A stretch of 34,944 bases of DNA, taken from IMG/VR virus record IMGVR_UViG_3300032291_001659, positions 1 to 34,944 of that record; one strand, given 5' to 3'. Under the pieces are notes generated by a model. It was not told the origin of the DNA, made no database searches, and was given only the letters and a program-made list of their open reading frames with translations. Positions 28,582 through 34,944 of the stretch are shown here, in pieces. This DNA is from a virus. Numbering within the stretch: position 1 is the stretch's first letter; each line of letters begins with the position of its first letter. Made by a program: the position numbers and the translations under genes.

Positions 28582-30750
28582 TTATTTTTTGCGCTTCGGT
28601 TTGCTCAGCTCGATGATGCTTTGGTCACCGGTCACGCTTTGCTTTGTCTCTTGGATCGTCGTCATCTGCTTCGCCCGGTATTTCTGCACCGCGTCCAGCC
28701 AGTCCTCGGCTGCGAGCGGCGTGTTGCGCGCAAACTGATGCTGCACTTCTGCGGCTGCGACTGATAGGTCTTTTTTCTCCGCTTGCTTGTTCAGCCGCTC
28801 CACGATGGCCGTGCTCCACGAATAGCCCTCGTCTCCGCCCCAGCCGTGCCACGCCTGCCAACCCTTGCCTTGCTCATCCCACGTCTCGCCCTGCTTGTCG
28901 ATTTCGTGCCGGTCAAAAAAGGCTTTCATGCGGCGCACGGTGTCCTCGGACATCGGCCGCTTGTTGATCAAGTCACGCGCCCGGGCGATTCCGACGCTCG
29001 TCATGCCGCGCTGCGAGATTGGCTTTTGCTCTCGCACGTCCAGAGCGCGGCGAGCATTTTCCGCCATCGCGTTCGTCGGAATGTAGGAATCGGTTGCAAA
29101 ATTTATCGTCACCAGATTCGCGTCGTTCTGCACTTGCTGAACCGGCTCGATTGCGGCGGGTGCCGCCGCGACGCTCGCCGCCTGCGCCTCGGCTGCGCTC
29201 GCTCCCACCGCGTCGCCTGCTGCGGCTGCGGCTGCTGGCGTGCTTGGCAGTGAGGTCGTCGTGAGGCGAATCGCCGTCTCCGGCACGCCGTATTTGACCG
29301 CGAGTTCCTTCACGAATCCGGCTTCGATGGCGATCTGTTCAAGCCGCGAGAAAGCGTCGGTGCCTTCCTCGGCTGCGATCTCTTGCAGCGACTTCGCGCC
29401 TTGCCGATTTTCGTTCATGTTCGCGGCCGACTCGCGGCCGACGTCGATGCTGAGCTTAGCCGGGAAGCGCCACTCGCCCTTGGTTGCCCGGCGCAGTGCC
29501 TGCACCATCGTCTCGCCAGCAATCAAAGTTGGTGGCGCGATCTCGCCGCGGGCGATAGCATCGAGGATGACCGCGTCCTTGATCGGATCCAGGACCTTGT
29601 CGGTCAGCACGCCTTGCTGCTTCGTGAAGACACGATCGGCCGCGGCGAATTCTGCGCGCACGCTTGGGCCCTTATAGTCTTGGGTCCCGAACAGCACGCC
29701 TTCTGGCACGCCGACGCCGAGTGCAATCTCGTGCATGAGATGCTGCACAAAGCCCGTGAACGCCTGCGATGGACGCGACGGCATGACCTCGACGCGGTCG
29801 GAGTTCTGGAAGTACCGAATCATTCCGACCTCGGTCAGCTCGTTTTTCTGTTGCTGCCCGTTCGGCAGACTCATCGTCGGATTCGGCTGGAAAAGGTTGC
29901 GCGGGTTGGCGGTGCCCCGGTCGTTGAAGATCAGCGCCGCCTGTTGCGATGAGAAGCGCACGCCGGCCTTCTCGGCCTGGAGGATCTCGTGCAGCATCCG
30001 CGCGGTCTGGATCGCACTGTGCAGATCGGTGATGCCGCGATATTGATCAACGCGGAATGGGTCGAAGTAATGGCAAAACTGATTCGCCGGGATGTCCTCG
30101 GCACCAAAGTAAACGCCGTTGCGGTCCACGCGGAAGATCCGATATGCGACCGGCTGGCCGAAGTCGTTTGTGATAATGCCCTGGTAATAATTGTTCGAAG
30201 CGACCGCGGTATCGTTCGGGTTGCCGATGCGCGTGGCCGGCACGAGTTGGAGCTTGAGACCTTCGCCGCTGCGGCGAATCACGAAGCCACAGTCACCGTC
30301 AATCGGCCGTTCCTCGGCTGCGAGTTGCACCAGTTTCTTGAAGCTGTGACGGTTGGTTACGTCGCAGTTTTTGCACCATTGATGAAAATACTCATCGATC
30401 ACTCGGTTGTAATCACGATCGCCGGTCGTCGGTGAGTATTCGTGCGGCGTCAGGTAGAGGCCGAACTTGCGCGAGATCTCCCGCGCCTCGGGAAAGTTTT
30501 CCACCAGGTCCCGCGCCTCGTACATCATGACCACGCGGTCCCGCTGATTCTGCGAGCTCTCGGCCGGCTGAGCGTACTGCTTCGGCGAATACAGTCGATT
30601 GGTGCGCGCCGCGTTGTATTCAAACAGCGACTTCGCGACGCGTGCCTCCAAACGCTTGAGCGCCCACGTCGGCGCAATGTTCTCAAGCGCCCGGTCAATC
30701 CAAGGTTTTTGCGCGACCAGTTTTGACGCGTCGAAAAAGTCGGTGCTCAT
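28582..30750 (-). CDS. portal protein (lambda gpB type) with extra C-terminal domain
   Basis: A 722-residue protein. The first roughly 500 residues match the lambda-type portal: WALKRLEARVAKSLFEYNAA, ERPIDGDCGFVIRRSGEGLK, VPATRIGNPNDTAVASNNYY, DPFRVDQYRGITDLHSAIQT, and DYKGPSVRAEFAAADRVFTK. It forms the dodecameric ring through which DNA enters the head. After an Ala-rich linker (about 512-545) comes a C-terminal segment with MTSVGIARARDLINKRPMSE, then DTVRRMKAFFDRHEIDKQ and WHGWGGDEGYSWS, a motif set of unknown function seen in some phage structural proteins. The gpW-like gene is immediately upstream. Confidence 0.93.
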   Translation of the reverse strand: MSTDFFDASKLVAQKPWIDRALENIAPTWALKRLEARVAKSLFEYNAARTNRLYSPKQYAQPAESSQNQRDRVVMMYEARDLVENFPEAREISRKFGLYLTPHEYSPTTGDRDYNRVIDEYFHQWCKNCDVTNRHSFKKLVQLAAEERPIDGDCGFVIRRSGEGLKLQLVPATRIGNPNDTAVASNNYYQGIITNDFGQPVAYRIFRVDRNGVYFGAEDIPANQFCHYFDPFRVDQYRGITDLHSAIQTARMLHEILQAEKAGVRFSSQQAALIFNDRGTANPRNLFQPNPTMSLPNGQQQKNELTEVGMIRYFQNSDRVEVMPSRPSQAFTGFVQHLMHEIALGVGVPEGVLFGTQDYKGPSVRAEFAAADRVFTKQQGVLTDKVLDPIKDAVILDAIARGEIAPPTLIAGETMVQALRRATKGEWRFPAKLSIDVGRESAANMNENRQGAKSLQEIAAEEGTDAFSRLEQIAIEAGFVKELAVKYGVPETAIRLTTTSLPSTPAAAAAAGDAVGASAAEAQAASVAAAPAAIEPVQQVQNDANLVTINFATDSYIPTNAMAENARRALDVREQKPISQRGMTSVGIARARDLINKRPMSEDTVRRMKAFFDRHEIDKQGETWDEQGKGWQAWHGWGGDEGYSWSTAIVERLNKQAEKKDLSVAAAEVQHQFARNTPLAAEDWLDAVQKYRAKQMTTIQETKQSVTGDQSIIELSKPKRKK

Positions 30751-30756
30751 GTGTGA

Positions 30757-30993
30757 TTAGTTGCCGGTGAAGCTGACGAATGTCGTATCCGTTGACGTTC
30801 CGGCCGCGTCGGTCAATGCGTCCTGCAGGTTGCCGAGCATGTTGTTGAGCGCGTTCAGGTCTGCTCGGCTCACGCTCTTGCCGTTGAGGCTGTAACTCTG
30901 GTTGAGCAGCACCGCCTGAATCGCGTCAATCGTCTTGGTCTTGAGCGCCGTCAGCGTCGCGGTGTCCAGTCCGAGAAATGGGTTGTCGAGCAT
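30757..30993 (-). CDS. gpW-like head-tail connector protein
   Basis: A 78-residue protein: TALKTKTIDAIQAVLLNQSY then SLNGKSVSRADLNALNNMLG. The 'helix, Y/V-x-x-x-G-(K/R)-x-(V/S)-x-x-A-D-(L/I)' arrangement is that of small gpW-type proteins (helix, beta-hairpin, helix). In lambda, gpW lies between terminase A and portal B; this gene is in that exact position, six bases before the portal gene. It would bind the portal after packaging and provide the tail attachment site. Confidence 0.78.
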   Translation of the reverse strand: MLDNPFLGLDTATLTALKTKTIDAIQAVLLNQSYSLNGKSVSRADLNALNNMLGNLQDALTDAAGTSTDTTFVSFTGN

Positions 30994-31020
30994 ACCACTG
31001 CTCGGAACGTCAAACCGGCC

Positions 31021-32811
31021 TTAGTCCTTCGGCGCTGCGTAGCGAATCACGTTCGCAATCGTGGCCATGCAGAGGAGCATTGCCGAGGTGTCGAGACCGT
31101 GATTCGGCGCGTTGCTCTTCACCTCGCGCCACTCCCAGACGCCGGTGCGAATCTCCACTTTGGACTCGCCCTTGAGGTGTTCGAGGTAGAGCGGGTTCAC
31201 GTCCTTCGGCAAAAGCCATTTCAAATCGCCCTTAGCCTCGAGCGCGTTCGCCAGCAGGTCTTTGAAATAGTCGCCGCTCCAGTCGTAATAAAACACGTCT
31301 CCGCCCCGGTAGTCGCTCACTCGTGGTTCGCTGAACGGGAAGTTGATGAGCTTGTCGCTGCCCTCGTCGCGCATCGTCCAAGTCTTTCGAGCGTATCCGC
31401 GCATCCCTCTCCACCCGAAGTCAGCGCAGTCCCTGTCCACGTCGGCCGGGCGGTAGCCGCGATCTTGGGCAACGCATGAGTCCTGCACCTTGTATCGGTG
31501 TTGCATCTGGCGGAGCTGATCCCGCGTCTCGATGCGCCCAAAGTAAAGCTGCCGGTAGGTCGGACCGGTCGCCGAGCTGAACGCGCCGATCTCGACCCAC
31601 CAGTGGTCCTGCTGGCGGTCCACGGCCATGAAGCGGATGACCTCGCCGTCGATGCCCTCGCCGTTGGAGAACTGGGCGACGGTGTAGTCGCTGGCCTGAA
31701 CGAAGAGGTTGACCACTTTCTTTTCGACGATCCACGGCCGCGCCTCGCGCTTGGTCCTGAACTCGATCTTCATCTTGTCGTCACCTTGGCGCACGTGGTG
31801 ATTGTCGGCCTCGCAGAATTCTTCCACGAGCAGCCTCATCGGCCGGCTGACGACCGCCTCGACGCGGAAACTTTGGATCTCGGCCGGCGCAGCTGGGTTG
31901 AGCGCAACGAACCGCCCGGCCCGCTTCCAGCCGGTGCGCGTCGTGTCGGTGTCCGGCGACTCGTGGCCGCAATGCGGGCAACGGAATCGGCACGACTCGA
32001 CCGCCCGCGCAACGTCCCACGTCTCGTCATCGCGCCGTGCCGCGGCATCCCAGACCACGCCGCCGCGCAGCCCGGTCTCTTCGTTTTTGTCCAACGCAAA
32101 GGCGATCGGGTGAACTTTGTGGCACGCCGGACATTCGGTGCTCCACTCCTGTTGCGTGCCTTGGCGGAACGAGGTGTCCTCCACGTTGCCGGTTTCGAGG
32201 TCCATTATCGGCGCTTGCGACGTGTTGTAAATTTTCGAGCGCCCGACTTCCTCGAAGCGACTGACGCGAGCGACGGCGTGACCGTAAACCTCTTGCCACT
32301 TCGGAAGCCAAATCTCGTCATTTATTTTGTAGCGGATGGACTGCGACTGCTGCGACGAAAGGTTCGCCGGGTTGAGAATGAAAAAGAAGCCGCCGAAATA
32401 AATCTCGGTCGTCGTCCGGTTCGGTCCCGGTCTCGGCAACATCGCCGCCACCGGCTTGCAGCTTTCGAAGATCGGGTTCAGCCGTGACTTGGCGTGCCGG
32501 TCAATCATCTCGTCAGTCTGCATCGTCCACGAAATGGGCCCGGCGTCGTTGCAAATAAGCCACGGCACCCAGATGTCCGCGACAAGCGTGCCTCCGATCT
32601 GCACGGCCTTGCGGAAGTGAACGCGGCGGACGAGCGGGTTTTGCAACGCGTCGAAGATCGGAATCAGCCACGGCGAAATCTTTACGTTGAACGGTCCCGG
32701 CGTCGCGTAGCTCTCCGGCAGAATGATGTGCTTCCTCGCCCACTCGTAGATCGGCGAGAGGTCGGGCTGCGGCAGTCGCAGCGTAGCGCATAGAATGTCG
32801 GAGGCGGTCAC
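31021..32811 (-). CDS. terminase large subunit, GpA family
   Basis: A 596-residue packaging motor and nuclease. Near the N-terminus are LSPIYEWARKHIILPESYAT and VHFRKAVQIGGTLVADIWVP, the GpA-type ATPase P-loop region (about 64-83, with a non-canonical loop QIGGT). Cys clusters CPACHKVHPIA and CRFRCPHCGHE are typical of GpA. RFMAVDRQQDHWWVEIGAFS and VAQDRGYRPADVDRDCADFG are nuclease-domain motifs, and GLDTSAMLLCMA is near the end. I start at GTG 32809-32811, which overlaps the preceding stop as GTGA, rather than 66 bases upstream where the frame is inside the previous gene. Confidence 0.93.
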   Translation of the reverse strand: MTASDILCATLRLPQPDLSPIYEWARKHIILPESYATPGPFNVKISPWLIPIFDALQNPLVRRVHFRKAVQIGGTLVADIWVPWLICNDAGPISWTMQTDEMIDRHAKSRLNPIFESCKPVAAMLPRPGPNRTTTEIYFGGFFFILNPANLSSQQSQSIRYKINDEIWLPKWQEVYGHAVARVSRFEEVGRSKIYNTSQAPIMDLETGNVEDTSFRQGTQQEWSTECPACHKVHPIAFALDKNEETGLRGGVVWDAAARRDDETWDVARAVESCRFRCPHCGHESPDTDTTRTGWKRAGRFVALNPAAPAEIQSFRVEAVVSRPMRLLVEEFCEADNHHVRQGDDKMKIEFRTKREARPWIVEKKVVNLFVQASDYTVAQFSNGEGIDGEVIRFMAVDRQQDHWWVEIGAFSSATGPTYRQLYFGRIETRDQLRQMQHRYKVQDSCVAQDRGYRPADVDRDCADFGWRGMRGYARKTWTMRDEGSDKLINFPFSEPRVSDYRGGDVFYYDWSGDYFKDLLANALEAKGDLKWLLPKDVNPLYLEHLKGESKVEIRTGVWEWREVKSNAPNHGLDTSAMLLCMATIANVIRYAAPKD

Positions 32812-32990
32812 CAAATCAGATTCCGCACGCAGCTTGAGAACGCTTCGCTCTGACTTATTCCGCGAGCTTTGCACCAAGCGCGAAACCGCGCCGCGACTTG
32901 CGGACGCAGGCGCACCGTCACGGCGACGGGGCGCTGGTCAGGCGAAAGCGGCTTTCGGCCTGCGCCTTTGCGTTTGCCGCCGGAGGTCAT
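32808..32990 (-). CDS. small basic DNA-binding-like protein
   Basis: A 60-residue protein: MTSGGKRKGAGRKPLSPDQR, then PVAVTVRLRPQVAARFRAWC and KARGISQSEAFSS. The 'RKGAGRKP' start, a beta strand (VAVTVRLRP) and two helices are the ribbon-helix-helix type layout common near phage terminases. It may regulate transcription or assist packaging. Its ATG overlaps the gene upstream (ATGA 32987-32990) and its stop overlaps the terminase GTG (32808-32811). Confident as a gene, moderate on function. Confidence 0.75.
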   Translation of the reverse strand: MTSGGKRKGAGRKPLSPDQRPVAVTVRLRPQVAARFRAWCKARGISQSEAFSSCVRNLIW

Positions 32991-33184
32991 GGCTCAAACT
33001 CCAAGGCTTCGTTGAGCAGTTGGATCGCATCTTGCACTTTGGCGAGCCGTTTGCCTTTCGGCCCACGATGCGACTTCACATCTTGCTCCTCGTCGGAAGC
33101 TAGTGCTTCCAGCCATCCGATGTAATGCGCGAGGTCGCCGTTTTCGATTGAGGTGCCACCGGCACCAAATGGTTTCAGTTTCAC
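32987..33184 (-). CDS. hypothetical protein (65 aa)
   Basis: A 65-residue charged protein, starting at GTG (33182-33184) that overlaps the preceding stop (GTGA). Sequence MKLKPFGAGGTSIENGDLAH then YIGWLEALASDEEQDVKSHR and a C-terminal helix KVQDAIQLLNEALEFEP. No recognisable family. It is part of the small-gene group between the two terminase subunits. Confidence 0.6.
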   Translation of the reverse strand: MKLKPFGAGGTSIENGDLAHYIGWLEALASDEEQDVKSHRGPKGKRLAKVQDAIQLLNEALEFEP

Positions 33185-33396
33185 GCCGCCACCTCCTTGC
33201 GGCTGTATTCGTGGAATTTGCCGTCCGTGTGCAGATCGTATGTGATGCGGTAGCCGTTGCCCGTGCTAGTGGCTTGGATCAGGAAGGGAGCGCGAGTGCC
33301 AAGGATGCCAGCTCGCCAACCTGAGTCTTGACACTCGATAACGGCAGCGGCAGCGGCTTTCTTGCTCCAGAATTTTTTGGCTTTGGTTGAGTTCAT
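33181..33396 (-). CDS. hypothetical protein (71 aa)
   Basis: A 71-residue protein: MNSTKAKKFWSKKAAAAAVI, then ECQDSGWRAGILGTRAPFLI and NGYRITYDLHTDGKFHEYSR. A basic N-terminal helix is followed by a small beta-sheet. It is first in the packaging sub-cluster after a 55-base gap with an inverted repeat. No family recognised. Its stop overlaps the next gene's GTG (33181-33184). Confidence 0.6.
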   Translation of the reverse strand: MNSTKAKKFWSKKAAAAAVIECQDSGWRAGILGTRAPFLIQATSTGNGYRITYDLHTDGKFHEYSRKEVAA

Positions 33397-33418
33397 ACCG
33401 AAGACAATCCCACCGCTT

Positions 33419-33448
33419 GATTGTTTGCAAGCACTATTTCAAACAATC
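33419..33448. repeat. perfect 9-bp inverted repeat in the gap after the small terminase gene
   Basis: GATTGTTTG (33419-33427) and CAAACAATC (33440-33448) are perfect complements around a 12-base loop (CAAGCACTATTT), in the only gap between the small terminase gene and the genes downstream. On the minus strand it is not followed by a T-run, so it is not a standard terminator. It could be a protein-binding site near the packaging locus, or an RNA hairpin that protects the 3' end of the terminase message. Confidence 0.55.
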
Positions 33449-33451
33449 GCT

Positions 33452-33928
33452 TCACTCCCTCGACCGGTCCAGCGCCTCGGCCTCGAAGGTCGCAATGTTC
33501 GCGTTCACCACCTCGCGTATCTCGGACAAGATCACGCCGCCCTCCACGTTCAGCTCCGCCGCGTTCATGCCGACGCCGCGCGGACCCAGTTCAATCGTCA
33601 GCTTGAGCCGAAGCAGCAGGTCCAGCTTCTGGCCGAGCGTCACGAGCATCGCCTCGACCACCTCGCGATCGATGACGTCGCCGGCCTCGCGTTCGTTCTT
33701 GGACCGGGCGAGGCGGATCTGCTCGCGCATGAGTTCGGCTTTTAGGTCGGCGAGTCCGCCGCCGCTTCCGCCTACGCGTCCAAGTCCGTGCGAGTCGGCC
33801 CACGCTTTGACTTGCTCGAAAGTGCCGTCGTGCGGAAAGCCGTCGCGTTTGCGCCAGTTGCGCAGCGTGCGGATGTCGATTTGCAGCTTTTCAGAAAGCG
33901 CGATCAGATCGGGTTCAGGCTTGGGCAT
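33452..33928 (-). CDS. small terminase subunit, Nu1-like
   Basis: A 158-residue protein. The N-terminal domain is a winged-helix-like HTH (LIALSEKLQIDIRTLRNWRK then RDGFPHDGTFEQVKAWADSH). A Gly-rich hinge (GRVGGSGGG) leads to a helical oligomerisation region (ADLKAELMREQIRLARSKNE) and VIDREVVEAMLVTLGQKLDL, ending in a helix that contacts the large subunit. This is the Nu1/phage DNA-packaging architecture that recognises the cos/pac site. The gene overlaps the HNH gene by 14 bases, and the large subunit lies 0.6 kb downstream. Confidence 0.83.
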   Translation of the reverse strand: MPKPEPDLIALSEKLQIDIRTLRNWRKRDGFPHDGTFEQVKAWADSHGLGRVGGSGGGLADLKAELMREQIRLARSKNEREAGDVIDREVVEAMLVTLGQKLDLLLRLKLTIELGPRGVGMNAAELNVEGGVILSEIREVVNANIATFEAEALDRSRE

Positions 33929-34598
33929 AGTTTGAACCTTTGCTGATATTTTCCGACGCCCACATTGGCTGGAGATTGCGCCAGTTAAAACACTGAAGCA
34001 CCTGCTCTTTGTCGTTCAAATCAAACGATGCGCACGGCCTGATGTGGTCAACGTGCCATTCGCCGTAATTTTCCCACGTCATTCCTTTCTCAAATTTGCC
34101 CTCGATGTAGCTTCTGAGAAATCCAACTTGGCACCCGACCAGAGAAAATGAGCCGATTCGGTTCACGCTCTGTCCTTTCATGGCTGACCAGATTCGACAC
34201 ATCACGCGTTTTCTGAGCCTGCGAGACGGTGCCAGCATCTCTTTGTGATATTGAACCTTTTTCAATTCATTCTGAGTCAGCGAATCGCTTGGCTTGAAAT
34301 AATTCCTTCGCTTGGTCGTGTCGATCCCAGCCTCTTTTAAAGCGTTCAAAACCGGACCGGGCGAAAGCTTGAATTCTTTGGCAATTGTTTTGACTCCCTT
34401 TCCCTCGTGGTAACGAGCCATCATGACGACGATATTTTCCCACGCTTTGCTCGCCTTTGCTTTCGACTGAATCGATTTGCTGCCATTTCTAACTGGTCCG
34501 TTTGTCAGCCAATCAATCACGTCGCCCTGAATTACTTTTTTCAAATAGGCTTCGTGCTTCCAGCCTTTAGCGGACGCACCCACGTTCCTTACACACAT
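33915..34598 (-). CDS. HNH endonuclease with helix-turn-helix
   Basis: A 227-residue protein. Around VKTIAKEFKLSPGPVLNALK (about 101-120) there is a helix-turn-helix for target recognition. The C-terminal nuclease motif is EWHVDHIRPCASFDLNDKEQ with CFNWRNLQPMWASENISKGS, the H-x-D-H...N...N pattern of HNH enzymes. I take the ATG near 34598; the frame extends upstream by 66 codons, but that part overlaps a better gene in another frame. HNH proteins next to terminases can assist cos cleavage in HK97-like phages, while similar ones are homing endonucleases; both are possible here. Confidence 0.85.
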   Translation of the reverse strand: MCVRNVGASAKGWKHEAYLKKVIQGDVIDWLTNGPVRNGSKSIQSKAKASKAWENIVVMMARYHEGKGVKTIAKEFKLSPGPVLNALKEAGIDTTKRRNYFKPSDSLTQNELKKVQYHKEMLAPSRRLRKRVMCRIWSAMKGQSVNRIGSFSLVGCQVGFLRSYIEGKFEKGMTWENYGEWHVDHIRPCASFDLNDKEQVLQCFNWRNLQPMWASENISKGSNYAQA

Positions 34599-34824
34599 GT
34601 TCCGACAAATCCTTACCGAGATTTTTTTTGATTTCGAGAATTCGCTTATCGTCTGCTCGCAGGTTTCTCCCGTAAATTGATTTCGCCATCTGTGCAGCCG
34701 AGCCACGCGCGAGAGCTGCGTTCTGCTTGCACGCCGAAAGTTTTGCGTCGGTTTTCGCACGCCCACCTTTTCGGCCCATAGCTCTTGCTGATTCATTTAA
34801 CGAAACGCTTGGTTCTGTTTCCAT
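34567..34824 (-). CDS. small basic hypothetical protein at the genome start
   Basis: An 85-residue protein from ATG 34822-34824 (a TTG nine bases upstream is possible). The sequence METEPSVSLNESARAMGRKG then GRAKTDAKLSACKQNAALAR is a motif common in small phage and plasmid proteins ('ARxMGRKGGRAK...KxxAxxxNxAxARG'). Then comes a Lys/Arg-rich stretch and CKERGCVR at the end. Basic charge suggests DNA contact. It overlaps the HNH gene by 32 bases. Confidence 0.65.
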   Translation of the reverse strand: METEPSVSLNESARAMGRKGGRAKTDAKLSACKQNAALARGSAAQMAKSIYGRNLRADDKRILEIKKNLGKDLSEHVCKERGCVR

Positions 34825-34944
34825 TTTGGTCAACTGTTTTGCCTGATTTGTAAACTGGTCTGCGGAACAATGTTAAAAAAACCAAACCCAATTTCTGGTT
34901 CTAGGTCGCTTAACCCGCGCCCCTCCCTCCCCCCTAGAAGTCTA
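34825..34944. other. terminal non-coding region, probable packaging-site side
   Basis: There is no gene in the last 120 bases. It holds a weak hairpin with AACCA/TGGTT arms followed by seven T on the minus strand (34874-34902) and a C-rich string at 34919-34935. The string CCCTCCCCCCT (34925-34935) recurs at 4-14 on the other window end. Closeness to HNH and terminase genes and the shared string make this the likely cos side of the genome. No terminase-binding repeats could be proven. Confidence 0.5.

Noticed and set aside
31498-32487. 329-codon plus-strand frame
   Set aside because: Antisense to the large terminase; composition is a mirror of that gene and no start signal or motif is present.
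34599-34796. Longer HNH protein with 66 extra N-terminal residues
   Set aside because: It would lie almost wholly over the small basic gene in another frame, which has a recognisable ARAMGRKGGRAK-type motif.
1-34944. Integrase, repressor, tRNA, CRISPR or insertion sequence
   Set aside because: Looked for on both strands; no matching motifs, cloverleaf-like structures, regularly spaced repeats or transposase signatures were found by eye.

Overview
The window reads as an essentially complete genome of a tailed dsDNA phage (siphovirus-like, lambda-type head genes). Every convincing gene is on the minus strand, so the map is best read from 34,944 down to 1. No integrase, excisionase, CI-like repressor, partition gene, tRNA or CRISPR array was seen on either strand, which suggests a virulent phage or one whose lysogeny genes are unrecognisable. 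The host cannot be named. A signal-peptide lysozyme, holins and lambda/GTA-type tail proteins suit a Gram-negative host. Most gap-preceded starts lack a clear Shine-Dalgarno sequence and have A/C-rich leaders, as in Bacteroidota and some other SD-poor phyla; this is weak evidence.

Packaging and head (34,824 to 20,561): a small basic protein, an HNH endonuclease, a Nu1-like small terminase, three small genes, a GpA-type large terminase, a gpW-like connector protein, a lambda-type portal with an extra C-terminal domain, then protease-scaffold, decoration protein and major capsid. This is the lambda order (Nu1-A-W-B-C-D-E), except that about 5.7 kb is inserted between portal and protease. The insert holds a 1219-residue fibre-like protein, a 46-residue protein, a beta-helix protein, two holin-like proteins and a membrane protein resembling a stand-alone four-helix chemoreceptor sensor. 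A terminator follows the capsid gene.

Connector and tail (20,454 to 9,793): two family-2-like glycosyltransferases come first. Then follow head-tail completion, tail completion, terminator-like and tube proteins, and a G/G-T tail-assembly chaperone pair with a textbook -1 slippery site (A AAA AAC, directly before the stop). The series ends with a short tape measure, two minor tail proteins, an NlpC/P60-like protein and a gpJ-like tail-tip protein with Fn3 domains.

Lysis, recombination and replication (9,634 to 1): two small conserved proteins, an exported lysozyme, a coiled-coil protein, a protein ending in an SSB-like tip, a RecT-family annealing protein, small proteins, a RecE-like PDDEXK nuclease, small proteins, RusA resolvase, a replication initiator, DnaB helicase, a MORN-like protein, a methyltransferase and small proteins. 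RecT, the nuclease, RusA, initiator and helicase form a self-contained replication-recombination set.

Genes are packed with 4-base ATGA/GTGA overlaps at about 25 junctions. The two window ends share an 11-base C-rich string, and joining them would close the terminal reading frame with a stop codon. This fits a unit-length genome with the packaging site at or near the ends.
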